Of a DNA stretch of 64,000 nt, positions 1 to 10,173 are shown one piece after another; the first letter of the stretch is position 1, and every line of letters starts with the position of its first letter. The stretch is from Bradyrhizobium sp. SK17 (lineage in GTDB: Bacteria > Pseudomonadota > Alphaproteobacteria > Rhizobiales > Xanthobacteraceae), in NCBI RefSeq assembly GCF_002831585.1, contig NZ_CP025113.1, positions 1-64,000 on the forward strand. Reading direction: 5' to 3'. The notes under the pieces were generated by a model. That model was given only the letters and a program-made list of their open reading frames with translations, did not search any database and was not told the origin of the DNA. Both the position numbers and the translations under genes were made by a program.

Positions 1-71
1 GCGTGGTGACACGGGACGTCGCCGCCGGCACGATTGTGGCCGGAAATGCCGGCCGGCGGCGGCAGCCTTAG
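1..71 (+). CDS. C-terminal end of a hexapeptide-repeat acyltransferase (partial)
   Basis: An open frame entering from the left edge (codons from base 3) ends at a TAG at 69-71. The last 22 residues begin VVTRDVAAGTIVAGN and end in an arginine-rich tail. This is the usual end of the left-handed beta-helix in CysE/WbbJ/LacA-type O-acetyltransferases, where V-T-[KR]-D-[VI]-x-x-G-x-[IL]-V-x-G-N-P-A-[KR] is the rule; here the P-A is A-G. The substrate cannot be told from this fragment. Confidence 0.5.
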   Translation, partial: VVTRDVAAGTIVAGNAGRRRQP

Positions 72-118
72 GACGGATGAAGTCAGTTAGATCAGCTTGA
101 CCGCGGGTTCGGTCCGGT

Positions 119-239
119 CCACCTCTCCCGGTGGGAGAGGTCGGCGCGCAGCGCCGGGTGAGGGCTCTTGCTCTCTCGATAGACCGCAACCCCTCACCCG
201 ATTTGCTGCGCAAATCGACCTCTCCCAAGGGAGAGGTGG
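119..239. repeat. Intergenic palindromic repeat, family A; content of the 72-468 gap
   Basis: The outer arms are inverted copies (CACCTCTCCC near 120, GGGAGAGGTGG near 230). Between them lie a GGGTGAGGG / CCCTCACCC pair and the phrase CTCGATAGACCG. The same arrangement recurs at 32953-33078, and a shortened one at 51346-51406, so this is a dispersed non-coding repeat. The rest of 72-468 shows no convincing gene. The ileS promoter must lie in 240-468 but I cannot name its boxes. Confidence 0.8.
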
Positions 240-468
240 CACCTCCGCCGCCGCCCCAGGGGCGCTCCCGGGACGGTCCGGCCGGCCAACCGGGGCTTTG
301 CGAATTCCCCGCTTGGCTGCTAAGGAACCCGATGTTTTCGCGGCGCATCATACGGATTAGCGGCCCGGCTTCCGCCTGAGCCTGAGGGCTCGGCGCAAGA
401 CCGGGATTTCGTCGTTTTACCCCGATTGATCGCGTTCCCGCGCCCTCACCTGCCAGATCAGAGCCTTC

Positions 469-3400
469 ATGTCCGACAAGCCGCAAAAGACCGACGCCCA
501 AAAGACTGACACCAGGGACTATTCCAAGACCCTCTACCTGCCGCAAACGGAATTCCCGATGCGCGCCGGCCTGCCCCAGCGCGAGCCCGAAATCCTGAAC
601 TACTGGAACGAGATCGGCCTCTACGACAGGCTGCGCGGGAAGCCGAGGGCCGCGCAAATTCGTGCTGCATGACGGCCGCCCTACGCCAACGGCAACATCC
701 ACATTGGGCACGCGCTGAACAAGATCCTCAAGGACGTCGTGACCAAGAGCCAGCAGATGCTCGGCTTCGACTCCAACTACGTGCCGGGCTGGGACTGCCA
801 CGGCCTGCCGATCGAATGGAAGATCGAGGAGGAGAACTACCGCTCCAAGGGCAAGCAGAAGCCGGATTTCCGCGACTCTGCCGCGATGGTCGCGTTCCGC
901 AGGGAATGCCGCGCCTATGCCACGCACTGGATCAACGTGCAGCGCGAGGAGTTCAAGCGACTCGGCATCATCGGCGACTGGGATCATCCCTACCAGACGA
1001 TGAGCTATCCGGCCGAGGCCCAGATCGCCCGCGAGCTGATGAAGTTCGCCGCCAACGGCACGCTGTATCGCGGCTCCAAGCCGGTGATGTGGAGCGTGGT
1101 CGAGAAGACCGCGCTCGCCGAAGCCGAAGTCGAATACGAGGACTACACCTCCGACATGGTGTGGGTGAAATTCCCGGTCACCTCGCCGGCGCATGGCGCG
1201 CTGGCCAATGCCTCGGTCGTGATCTGGACCACCACGCCGTGGACACTGCCCGGCAACCGCGCGATCTCGTTCTCGCCGAAGATCGCCTATGGCCTCTATA
1301 AGGTGACGGATGCGCCGGATGCGAAATGGGCGAAGCCGGGCGACCTCCTGATCCTGGCCGACGCGCTGGCGGCAGAAGTGTTCAAGAAGGCACGCGTCGC
1401 CGCCTATGAGAAGCTGCGCGACATCCCCGGCGACACGCTAGACGCCGTCGAATGCGCCCATCCGCTGCGCGGCTTCAGCGGCGGCTATGAATTCACCGTG
1501 CCGCTGCTCGCCGGCGACCACGTCACCGACGACACCGGTACCGGTTTCGTGCACACCGCACCTGGCCACGGCCGCGAGGACTTCGACGTCTGGATGGCGA
1601 ACGGGCGAGAGCTTGCCGACCGCAGCATCTCGACCGCGATCCCCTACACTGTGGACGAAAATGGCGCCTATACCGCGCAAGCGCCCGGCTTCATCGGCAA
1701 GCGCGTGATCACCGACGAGGGCGAGAAGGGCGACGCCAACGATGCGGTGATCAAGGAATTGATCGGAGCCGGCAAGCTGCTCGCGCGCGGCACCCTCAAG
1801 CACCAGTATCCGCATTCCTGGCGCTCCAAGAAGCCGGTGATCTTCCGCAACACACCACAATGGTTCATCGCGATGGACAAGGACATCGCGGAGAACGGCC
1901 ACGCCAGGAAGGGCGACACGCTGCGCGCCCGCGCTCTGCACGCGATCTCGGTCACGCAATGGGTGCCGCCGGCCGGGCGAGAACCGCATCAACGGCATGA
2001 TCGCCAACCGTCCGGACTGGGTGATCTCGCGGCAGCGTGCCTGGGGCGTGCCGATCGCGGTGTTCGTGCGCGAGAACGGCGACGGCTCGGCCGAGATCCT
2101 GCAAGACGAGGTCGTCAACCAGCGCATCGCCGAGGCCTTCATGGAGGAAGGCGCCGACGCCTGGTACATGGACGGCGCCCGCGAGCGCTTCCTCGGCACC
2201 CGCGCCTCGGAAGACTGGAAGAAGGTCGACGACATCTGCGACGTCTGGTTCGATTCCGGCTCGACGCACGCCTTCGTGCTGGAGGACCGCCAAAACTTCC
2301 CGCAGCTCGGCAACATCGTCCGCAAGGTCGACGGCGGCAACGACACCGTGATGTACCTGGAAGGGAGCGACCAGCATCGCGGCTGGTTCCACTCCTCGCT
2401 GCTGGAAAGCGCCGGCACGCGCGCCGCGCGCCCTATGACATCGTGCTTACCCACGGCTTCACGCTGGACGAGAACGGCCGCAAGATGTCGAAGTCGCTCG
2501 GCAACACGGTCCAGCCGCAGGACGTGATCGCAAATTCCGGCGCGGATATCCTGCGCCTCTGGGTCTGCGCCACCGACTACGCCGACGACCAGCGCATCGG
2601 TCCGGAGATCCTGAAGAACACCGTCGAGACCTATCGCAAGCTGCGCAACTCGATCCGCTGGATGCTCGGCACGCTGCATCACTTCAAGCAAGCTGAGAAG
2701 GTTGGCTTTGCCGAGATGCCCGAGCTTGAACGGCTGATGCTGCACGAACTGGCCGGCCACGCCGAGACCATCCGCAACGCCTATGCGCGACTACAAGACC
2801 GTGGTCGCGAGCCTCGCGGCGTTCATGAACTCCGAGCTGTCGGCGTTCTATTTCGATATCCGCAAGGACACGCTGTATTGCGATCCGCCGTCCTCGGTGG
2901 CGCGCAAGGCGGCGCTGACCACGATCGACCTGCTGTGCGACGCGATCCTGAAATGGCTGGCGCCGATCCTGAGCTTCACGACCGACGAAGCCTGGCGGAT
3001 GTACCGGCCGAATGCCGAGCTCTCGGTGCATCTCACGCTATTCCCGGAAGGTCTCGAGCAGTTCCGCAACGACGCCCTGGCGGCGAAATGGGAGACGATC
3101 CGCAACGTCCGCCGCGTCGTCACCGGCGCGCTCGAACTGGAGCGCAAGGACAAGAAGATCGGCTCGTCGCTCGAAGCCTCACCGGTGATCTACGTCGCCG
3201 ACAGACAGATGCTGGCCGCGCTGTTCGACATCGATCTCGCCGAGGTCTGCATCACCTCGAACTACGAGGTGCGCGAGGGCGAGGCGCCGGCCACCGCGTT
3301 CCGCCTCGATGCGGTGCCGGGTGTTGCCGTCGTGGTCGAGAAGGCGGTCGGCACCAAATGCGCGCGTTCGTGGAAGATCCTCCCCACGGTCGGCGAGGAC

Positions 3401-3475
3401 CCTGAGTATCCCGACGTCTCGCCGCGCGATGCGCAAGCGTTGCGCGAATGGAAGGCGCTGGGGAGCACGGCCTGA
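469..3475 (+). CDS. ileS: Isoleucyl-tRNA synthetase, frame interrupted several times
   Basis: Cytosolic class I synthetase charging tRNA-Ile. Read through its breaks it is about 1000 residues, normal for the family. It carries the class I HIGH signature (NIHIGHALN, around 700-730) and the KMSKS signature ([10 protein letters not shown], around 2480-2510), with the CP1 editing domain between and an anticodon-binding domain after. The frame is broken by three single-base losses near 640, 655 and 675 (which together restore phase), one extra base near 1977, one loss near 2424 and one indel near 2785. All lie in short G/C runs. Because the protein is essential and all motifs survive, I read these as sequencing errors rather than decay. 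It precedes lspA, an order common in proteobacteria. The ATG at 469 gives the usual MSDKP start; its ribosome site is weak. Confidence 0.93.
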
Positions 3476-3483
3476 CATGTACC

Positions 3484-3625
3484 GTCGTCCCGGCCGAGTG
3501 CGCAATTGCGCACGGGGCCGGGACCCACAACCACCGCTGTCTCGATTGGACGAAGATTGATGACCCCAAGTCATTCAAACAACACCCGGCACGGCGTATG
3601 GGTCCCGGCCTGCGCCGGGACGACG
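3484..3625. repeat. Intergenic palindromic repeat, family B
   Basis: GTCGTCCCGGC at 3484 and GCCGGGACGAC at the right end are inverted copies, with inner GGGCCGGGACCCA / TGGGTCCCGGCC arms. The same layout recurs at 40809-40931. It fills the ileS-lspA gap and may fold in the shared transcript. Confidence 0.75.
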
Positions 3626-3639
3626 GCTACGATCGACCG

Positions 3640-4136
3640 ATGACCGCTCCCGTTCGCGCCGGTGCGCTGGCGGCGGTCATCACCCTGATCGCCGACCAGG
3701 CCTCCAAGCTCTGGCTGCTCCATGTCCTCGACATCGCGCGCCATGCCCCGGTGACGGTGACGCCGTTCTTCGACCTGGTGCTGGCCATGAATCCCGGCAT
3801 CAGCTTCGGCTGGTTCCAGAGCGAGACCCCGTCGGCCCAGATCCTGCTGATGGCGATCAAGGCCGCTGCCGTGATCGCGCTGGCGATCTGGATGGCGCGG
3901 TCGCGGACCTGGCTTGCGACACTTTCGCTCGGCTTGATCATCGGCGGCGCCATCGGCAACGGGATCGACCGTTTTGCCTATGGCGCGGTGGTCGATTTCG
4001 CCCTGTTTCACGTCGAGATCGCCGAAAAACCTATAATTGGTACATTTTCAACCTCGCCGATGTGGCGATCGTTGCTGGGGTGGCGGCCCTGCTGTATGAT
4101 TCCGTGTTGGGGACCCCCGCCGTAAAAGCGCCCTGA
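3640..4136 (+). CDS. lspA: Lipoprotein signal peptidase (signal peptidase II), one frame break
   Basis: Inner-membrane aspartic protease that removes signal peptides from diacylglyceryl-modified prolipoproteins. About 165 residues with four predicted membrane segments. Family motifs are present: NPGISFGWF, GGAIGNGIDR followed by VVDF, and, after the break, FNLADVA. The last two carry the conserved aspartates thought to form the catalytic pair. One A is missing from the A run near 4024-4029. Restoring it joins the frame to the C-terminal segment ending at TGA 4134-4136; as given, the frame stops earlier, within the last quarter, without the second aspartate. The ATG at 3640 is the first in-frame start after the repeat. 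Position behind ileS supports the call. Confidence 0.9.
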
Positions 4137-4235
4137 TCCCGGCCGATACGAGCCGGTCGGCAGTCAACCTGCATCGAGCGAAACTGTGCTTAAGCCGGTG
4201 ATCGCTTTGGCGAATTTTGAGATGGGAATGGCGCG

Positions 4236-4967
4236 ATGCGCAACACCAAAGTCCGCGGTTACCTGATCGAGACGTCCCGGCTGCCGCTGATGCGCGGCCT
4301 GCGTCTGGCTTTCGTCGCGGCCGGGATCGGCCTTGTCATGACGGCCGGCCCGGTGCGTGCCGGCGACGATGACGATGACGGCGACGACGGGCTGACCTTC
4401 GAAGAGCGGATCATCGACAATCTGATGACCGGCCTTGGCGCCAAGAGCGCGGCCAGCAAGGGCATCGACTACCGCGAACGCTCGCCGCTGGTGGTGCCGC
4501 CGAAGCTCGATTTGCCGCCCCCCTCCTCGGCCGCCCAGGTCAACGCGCCGAACTGGCCGAAGGACCCGGATATCGCCGCCCGCAAGGCTGCGATCGCGGC
4601 ACGCAAGAAGGAAGTCAAGAAGGAGCCGTGGCAGTCGGCGGTGGCGTTGACGCCGGCCGAGATCGAGGCCGGCCGCAAGCAGCAGACCGCGACCGACGGC
4701 CGCAAGGAGCCGCTCGAGCCCGGCGCCAACACCAATCCGTCGCTGATGCCGAGCCAGCTCGGCTACACCGGCGGCCTGCTCGGCATGTTCAAGGGAAACA
4801 GCAGCGAATCCAAGCCGTTCACGGGCGAGCCGACGCGCGAATCCCTGACCGAGCCGCCGCCGGGCTATCAGACACCGTCCTCGGGCTTTGCCTATGGCAC
4901 CGGCCCGATGAAGCCGAAGGTGAATGACGGCCAGTACGACGTCATGACCGGAAAGCCGATCCAGTGA
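4236..4967 (+). CDS. Secreted hypothetical protein, proline-rich
   Basis: 243 residues. The N-terminus has a basic stretch and a hydrophobic segment (about residues 19-40) ending in GPVRAG, which looks like a Sec signal peptide. It is followed by an acidic run (GDDDDDGDDG), then a low-complexity, proline- and lysine-rich mature part with no domain I recognise. The C-terminal half contains repeated P-[ST] and G-[YF] turns. It lies alone between lspA and the M16 peptidase pair on the same strand. I infer a periplasmic or envelope-associated protein restricted to related bacteria. Function unknown. Confidence 0.75.
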   Translation: MRNTKVRGYLIETSRLPLMRGLRLAFVAAGIGLVMTAGPVRAGDDDDDGDDGLTFEERIIDNLMTGLGAKSAASKGIDYRERSPLVVPPKLDLPPPSSAAQVNAPNWPKDPDIAARKAAIAARKKEVKKEPWQSAVALTPAEIEAGRKQQTATDGRKEPLEPGANTNPSLMPSQLGYTGGLLGMFKGNSSESKPFTGEPTRESLTEPPPGYQTPSSGFAYGTGPMKPKVNDGQYDVMTGKPIQ

Positions 4968-5122
4968 TCGCTTGGCCTTTGCGGTCGAAGGCTGACATGA
5001 GCAAAGCTTAATGCGGGGCGGCGTGTGTTTCTCCGCTTCGTGACGACGGACACGGCCACGACCGTGTACGATGGCTTGCTTTCGCACCCCGGCCATCCGT
5101 CCGGGCTTTCATAAGGACCGTG

Positions 5123-6510
5123 ATGCGCTCTCGCCGCTCGATTGCCCTGCTCGCTGCCGCCTTTGTCTCCACGATCCCGTTGTCGGGCGCCGGCCTCCGC
5201 GCCCAGACCACCGTCACCTCGGAACGCCCCGCGAGCTTCACGCTCGACAACGGGTTGCAGGTGGTGGTGATCCCCGATCACCGCACGCCGGTCGTGACGC
5301 AGATGATCTGGTACAAGGTCGGCTCGGCCGACGAGACGCCCGGCAAATCGGGGCTCGCGCATTTCCTCGAACATCTGATGTTCAAGGGCACCTCCAAGCA
5401 TCCGGCCGGCGAGTTCTCGCAGACCGTGCTGCGCGTCGGCGGCAACGAGAACGCCTTCACCTCGACCGACTACACCGGCTACTTCCAGCGCGTGCCGCGC
5501 GATCAGCTCGCCTCCATGATGGAGTTCGAGGCCGACCGCATGACCGGCCTGATCCTCAAGGACGAGAACGTGCTGCCCGAACGCGACGTCGTGCTCGAAG
5601 AGTACAACATGCGGGTCGCCAACAACCCGGACGCGCGGCTGACCGAACAGATCATGGCCGCGCTCTATCTCAACCATCCCTACGGCCGGCCGGTGATCGG
5701 CTGGCATCAGGAGATCGAGAAGCTCGACCGCGAGGATGCGCTCGCCTTCTACCGGCGCTTCTACGCTCCGAACAACGCGATCCTGGTGATCGCCGGCGAC
5801 GTCGACGTCAAGGACATCCGCCCGCTGGTCGAGAAGAATTTCGGCCCGATCCCGGCCCAGCGCGCGATCCCGAGAAGCGCATCCGGCCGCAGGAGCCGAC
5901 GCCGGCCGCACCGCGCACCGTGACGCTGTCGGATCCGCGCGTCGAACAGCCCGGACTGCGCCGCTACTATCTGGTGCCGTCGGCAACGACCGCGGCAGCA
6001 GGCGAGAGCCAGGCGCTCGACGTGCTTGCGCAATTGATGGGCGGCGGCGCCAACTCCTACCTCTATCGTTCGCTTGTCATCGACAAGGGCCTCGCGATCT
6101 CGACCGGCGCCGGCTATCAGGGCACCGCGCTCGATCCGTCGCAATTCTCGATCTCGGTGACGCCGAAGCCGGGCGTCGCGTTCGCCCAGATCGAAGATGC
6201 GATCGACAAGGTGATCGCCGACCTCGCGCAGAACCCGGCGCGTGCCGAGGATCTCGAACGGGTCAAGACCCAGCTCATTGCGGAAGCGATCTACGCCCAG
6301 GACAACCAGGCGACGCTGGCACGCTGGTATGGCGGAGCGCTGACCACCGGGCTCAGCATCGACGACATCAGGAGCTGGCCGGATCGGATCCGCGCGGTGA
6401 CCGCCGAGCAGGTGCGCGCTGCTGCCGCCACCTGGCTCGACAAGAAGCGGTCGGTGACCGGCTATCTGATCAAGGATACTGCGCCGAAACGCGAGGAGAA
6501 GCGCTCGTGA
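5123..6510 (+). CDS. Catalytic M16 zinc peptidase, secreted, one frame break
   Basis: Pitrilysin/processing-peptidase family. A Sec signal peptide (about residues 1-28, cleaved near LRAQ) is followed by two homologous M16 domains. The inverted zinc motif is H80-F-L-E83-H84, with the third ligand E160 exactly 75 residues on, so this subunit should be active. An AAGGA ribosome site at 5113-5117 supports ATG 5123 over GTG 5120. One base is missing near 5864 (the codons for RADPEKR), splitting the frame; the second half runs to TGA at 6510. It overlaps the following non-catalytic M16 gene by 4 bases, so the two are probably co-translated and form a heterodimer in the periplasm, as in other bacterial M16B pairs. 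Substrate unknown. Confidence 0.88.
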
Positions 6511-7870
6511 TCTATTCCCTCACCCGACGTGCGGCGCTGATCGGCGGCGCCTGCGCCGCGATGCTGGCGATGTCATCGGCGCCATCGCAGGCCGCCGCCA
6601 AGATCCAGCGGCTGGTGTCGCCCGGCGGCATCGAAGCCTGGTTCGTACAGGATGCGACCGTGCCGCTGATCGCGATGGAATATTCCTTCAGCGGCGGCGC
6701 CAGCCAGGACGCCCCGGCAAGCCCGGCGTCGGCAATCTGGTCGCCGACCTGCTCGACGAGGGTTCCGGCGATCTCGATTCCAAGACCTATCACGAGCGGC
6801 TCGAGCGCCGCGCCATCGAGCTCAGCTTCCAGGCGAACCGCGATCAATTCCGCGGCTCGCTGCGCATGCTCAAGGACAACAAGGACGAGGCCTACGACCT
6901 GCTGCGGATGGCGCTGACCTCGCCGCGGTTCGAGCCGAAGGATGTCGAGCGGATCCGCGCCCAGACGATCTCGAACCTGCGCCGCGAATCGACCAATCCG
7001 TCGACGCTGGCCGGCCGCAAGTTCCTCGAACTGGCATTCGGCGATCATCCCTATGCCCGGACGGCCACCGGCACGCTCGAAAGCGTGCCGACCATCGAGA
7101 TCTCCGACCTCAAGGACTATGTCCGCCGCATCATCGCCAAGGATACGCTGCGCATCGCTGTCGTCGGCGACGTCGACCCCGATACGCTCGGCAAGCTGCT
7201 CGACAAGACGTTCGGCAGCCTGCCGGCGAAGGCCGAGCTGACGCCGATACCCGATGTCGTCGCGACCAAGCCGCCGCAGCGCGCCTTCGTGCCGCTCGAC
7301 GTGCCGCAGACCGTCGTCACCTTCGGCGGCCCCGGCATCAACCGGCACGACCCGGATTTCATGCCCGCCTATGTGGTGAACCACATTCTCGGCGGCGGCG
7401 GGTTGTCGTCGCGGCTCTACAAGGAAGTGCGCGAGAAGCGCGGCCTGGCCTATTCGATCTACGAGGCGCTGCTCTGGATGGATCACTCGGCGCTGTTCAT
7501 CGGCAACACCGGCACCCGTGCCGACCGCGCCGGCGAGACCGTCGATGCGATCGATACCGAAGTCCGCCGCATCGCCGAGCAGGGTCCGACACAGCAGGAG
7601 CTCGACGAGGCGAAGTCCTATCTGAAGGGCTCGCAGATGCTGGCACTCGACACCTCCTCCAAGCTCGCGCAGGCGATGCTGCAATACCAGCTCGACAAGC
7701 TGCCGATCGACTACATCGAGAAGCGCAACGCCATCGTCGATGCGGTGACGCTCGACGACGCCAAGCGGGTCGCCAAGAAGCTCTGGGGCAACGGCCTGCT
7801 CACCGTGATCGTCGGCCGCGCCCCGCAAGCCGCCGCCCAGCCGGCGTCCGCGCCGCCAAAGGCGAACTGA
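6507..7870 (+). CDS. Non-catalytic M16 peptidase-like partner, secreted, one frame break
   Basis: Second member of the M16B pair, about 454 residues, starting at GTG 6507 inside the end of the upstream gene (4-base overlap). The first 30 residues form a signal peptide with a twin-arginine-like TRRAALIGG stretch ending PSQAAA. Where the partner has HxxEH this protein reads GVGNLVADLLDEGS, so the zinc site is absent. It keeps the glycine-rich and R/Y substrate motif of this subunit (GGGGLSSRLYKEVREKRGLAY). One C is missing near 6713 and splits the frame. Expected role: substrate-binding half of a periplasmic protease dimer. The C-terminal tail is Ala/Pro-rich. Confidence 0.87.
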
Positions 7871-7919
7871 CGCGCACTCGAAGTGCGGCCCTCCTTCATT
7901 CACAGCACCGTTGTGGCCA

Positions 7920-8066
7920 CCCCTCTCCCCACCCTCCCCCGCAAGGGGGAGGAAGCCCGAGAGGTGTGCTCTCCTCACATCACTGCTGACATTCAAGCTT
8001 GGATCGTCAGGGACGCACCGGCGCGCGGGCTCCCTCCCCTTGCGGGGAGGGTTGGGGAGAGGGGTG
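7920..8066. repeat. Intergenic palindromic repeat, family C; content of the 7871-8172 gap
   Basis: CCCCTCTCCCCACCCTCCCCC at the left is inverted at the right as a GGGGAGGGTTGGGGAGAGGGG block, with CCCGCAAGGGGG / CCCCTTGCGGGG hairpin tips. The same structure is at 43680-43840. Nothing else is seen in the 302-base gap after the M16 pair. Confidence 0.78.
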
Positions 8067-8172
8067 AGCCGCAGGCTCAGACAGCAGACGTAACCGCCCC
8101 ATCAACACCACCCAAGCGGAGCCAAACCCGCTATCTTGCGGCCAGCCGATTCTTCCCTCACCGGGTGCTGTC

Positions 8173-8592
8173 ATGCTGCGGGTGTCCCGCGACCTTACGA
8201 TCGACGAGAACGACATTGAGATTGTGTTTGTCCGCGCCTCCGGTCCGGGCGGACAGAACGTCAACAAGGTCTCGACCGCGGCACAGCTCCGCTTCGACAC
8301 GACGAAGATCGCGCTGCCGGCGGACGCGGCGCAACGGCTGGCGCGGCTGGCCGGCAGCCGCATGACCAAGGACGGCGTGATAGTGATCCAGGCGTTCCGG
8401 TTCCGCACCCAGGAACGCAACCGGGCCGATGCGATCGAGCGACTGCTCGAGATGTTGAAGGAAGCGATGGTGCGGCCGACGCCGCGACGGCCGACCAAGC
8501 CGACGCTCGGCTCCAAGCAGCGCCGGCTCGAGGGCAAGAAACGCCGCAGCGACATCAAGGCCGGTCGCGGCACACGGCGTTTCGACGATTGA
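8173..8592 (+). CDS. arfB: Ribosome-rescue peptidyl-tRNA hydrolase (ArfB/YaeJ type)
   Basis: 139 residues. A release-factor domain 3-like fold carries the GPGGQNVNKVST loop with the catalytic GGQ at residues 26-28, but no codon-recognition domains. The tail from about residue 105 to the end is basic (KPTLGSKQRRLEGKKRR), as in ArfB, where it sits in the empty mRNA channel of a stalled ribosome. It hydrolyses peptidyl-tRNA on non-stop ribosomes. Length matches the family. The ATG at 8173 is the first that gives the conserved N-terminal beta strand. It stands alone behind a palindromic repeat and is not obviously co-transcribed with its neighbours. Confidence 0.9.
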   Translation: MLRVSRDLTIDENDIEIVFVRASGPGGQNVNKVSTAAQLRFDTTKIALPADAAQRLARLAGSRMTKDGVIVIQAFRFRTQERNRADAIERLLEMLKEAMVRPTPRRPTKPTLGSKQRRLEGKKRRSDIKAGRGTRRFDD

Positions 8593-8741
8593 GGAACGCC
8601 GGATACGGCGCGTAGACCGCCGGGCGGCCATGTCCACCGTACCGGTTCCGCTGGCCGGTTTTGTTCTGCGGTGAAACAGCCCGCTACTACCACCGGCAGT
8701 TTTCGGCCTCCTACAGTCACTGCAAACAAGCGGTGGTGTGG

Positions 8742-9167
8742 ATGACAAGACTGCGCGCACGACTGTCGACCGGGCTTGCGATCGGGCTTGCGATCGGGCT
8801 CGGATTTTGCAGCGCGATGCTTGCAGTGCAAATCGCGGCAGCGCAAATGCCCTTGCCAGCCGCCAAGCCGCCTGACGGCCCGACGCTGTTCAAGCAGCAA
8901 TGCGCGACCTGCCACACCAACAACGCATCCGATCCCGTGCGACAGGGACCGTCGCTGTTCAAGGTGGTCGGTCGCCATGCCGGCAAGGCCGACGGTTTCA
9001 AATATTCCGCAGGCTTCGCCAAGGCCGATTTCGTCTGGGACGACGCTCACCTCGATGCCTGGCTGACCAATCCGCAAGAGCTGATCCCCGGCGCCGTGAT
9101 GGCCTATCGGCAGGCCAAGCCGGAGACCCGCGCCATGATCATCGCCTATCTGAAGGAGCTGAACTGA
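8742..9167 (+). CDS. Class I cytochrome c, exported
   Basis: 141 residues. A signal peptide (about 1-35, cut near AAAQ) contains a duplicated 12-base unit that gives LAIGLAIGLG. The haem motif is C54-A-T-C57-H58, and the likely axial ligand is M120 in PGAVMAYRQ (families usually show PGTKM, so the lysine is replaced). I chose ATG 8742 because upstream starts would put charged and aromatic residues before the signal peptide. It abuts the VOC gene and lies just ahead of a Tat-exported small subunit and GMC flavoprotein, so it may carry electrons from that dehydrogenase to the respiratory chain. That link is inferred from position only. Confidence 0.85.
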   Translation: MTRLRARLSTGLAIGLAIGLGFCSAMLAVQIAAAQMPLPAAKPPDGPTLFKQQCATCHTNNASDPVRQGPSLFKVVGRHAGKADGFKYSAGFAKADFVWDDAHLDAWLTNPQELIPGAVMAYRQAKPETRAMIIAYLKELN

Positions 9168-9563
9168 ATGGCGAAACCCGTGCATTCGATGATCCGCGTG
9201 TTCGACGAGGCCAAGGCGCTCGACTTCTATCACCGCGCCTTCGGGCTGGAGATCGCCGACAATCTGCGCTTTGCCGATTTCGCGCTGATCTATCTGCGCC
9301 ATCCGTCGTCGCCGTTCGAGGTCGAGCTCACGGTGAATTTCGACCGCAAGGAGCCCTACGCGCTCGGCGACGGCTACGGCCATCTCGCCGTCGTCGTCGA
9401 TGACGTCGATGCCGAGCACGCGCGCTTCGAGCAGGAGAAGCTGTCGCCGGGGCCGCTGCGTGACTTCAAGCATGACGGCAAGACGCTGGCGCGCTTCTTC
9501 TTCGTCGCAGATCCCGACGGCTACAAGATCGAGGTGATCCAGCGCGGCGGGCGCTTCGGCTAA
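9168..9563 (+). CDS. VOC/glyoxalase I family protein
   Basis: 131 residues, starting one base after the cytochrome c stop, so the two are likely translated together. Two beta-alpha-beta-beta-beta modules carry metal ligand candidates in the glyoxalase I order: H6, E51 or E53, H72 and E122. Length and the paired layout match lactoylglutathione lyase, which converts the methylglyoxal-glutathione adduct to lactoylglutathione. The substrate pocket residues are not decisive, so another VOC activity (extradiol dioxygenase-like or resistance protein) cannot be excluded. A gene for a cytosolic detoxifying enzyme is unusual between an exported cytochrome and an exported dehydrogenase. Confidence 0.82.
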   Translation: MAKPVHSMIRVFDEAKALDFYHRAFGLEIADNLRFADFALIYLRHPSSPFEVELTVNFDRKEPYALGDGYGHLAVVVDDVDAEHARFEQEKLSPGPLRDFKHDGKTLARFFFVADPDGYKIEVIQRGGRFG

Positions 9564-9595
9564 CTCAATCATAAAAATGATCTACGGAGGAAACC

Positions 9596-10144
9596 ATGAG
9601 AGAAATCGATCGACGCAGCAGATATGACCGGCGCGTGTTTCTCAAAGGCGCGGCGGCCACCGCACCGGCGGTCGCGATCGCGACATCGACCGGGCTCGGC
9701 ATCACCGATGCGTGGGCCGACGAAGCCGGCACGCTGACGCCGGCGACCATGAAGACGCTGTTGAAGATGGCGCGCGACATCTATCCGCACGATTTCCTCG
9801 GCGACAGTTACTACATCACGGCGGTCAAGCCGTGGGACGACAAGGCCGCCAAGGACCCGGCGGTCAAGTCGCTGATCAATGACGGCGTCGCGCGGCTCGA
9901 TCAGGAGGCCAACGACCGCCACAAGATGCCCTACGCGCAGGTCGCCTGGGAGAACGATCGCGTCGCGCTGCTGCAACGGATCGAGGAGAGCGCGTTCTTC
10001 CAGAAGATCCGCGGCGACCTCGTCGTCTCGCTCTACAATAACAAGGAGGTATGGCCGCGGTTCGGCTACGAGGGCTCCTCCGCCGAGCATGGCGGCTACA
10101 TCAAGCGCGGCTTCGCCGATATCGACTGGCTGCCCAAGGCCTGA
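9596..10144 (+). CDS. Gluconate 2-dehydrogenase subunit 3-like protein, Tat-exported
   Basis: 182 residues. The start has a twin-arginine signal (DRRVFLKGAAATAPAVAIA, about residues 11-30) ending near DAWADE. The mature part is alpha-helical and fits the small gamma subunit of membrane-bound GMC dehydrogenases. In that family the small subunit carries the only Tat signal and takes the flavin subunit along as a passenger. A strong GGAGG at 9586-9590 fixes ATG 9596. The next gene, 29 bases on, is the matching GMC flavoprotein, which has no signal of its own. Expected location: periplasmic face of the inner membrane. Confidence 0.85.
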   Translation: MREIDRRSRYDRRVFLKGAAATAPAVAIATSTGLGITDAWADEAGTLTPATMKTLLKMARDIYPHDFLGDSYYITAVKPWDDKAAKDPAVKSLINDGVARLDQEANDRHKMPYAQVAWENDRVALLQRIEESAFFQKIRGDLVVSLYNNKEVWPRFGYEGSSAEHGGYIKRGFADIDWLPKA

Positions 10145-10173
10145 ATCGGACAACGAACGCTCGGGAGGACACA

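Noticed and set aside
119..239. Intrinsic terminator for the gene at the left edge
   Set aside because: Same element recurs in other contexts and has no T run; treated as a dispersed repeat.
1438..2760. 440-codon open frame on the minus strand inside ileS
   Set aside because: Antisense to conserved synthetase motifs; such frames arise from high-GC third positions.
5868..6715. Programmed frameshifting in the M16 genes
   Set aside because: No slippery heptamer or stimulatory hairpin at either site, and similar breaks occur in unrelated genes.
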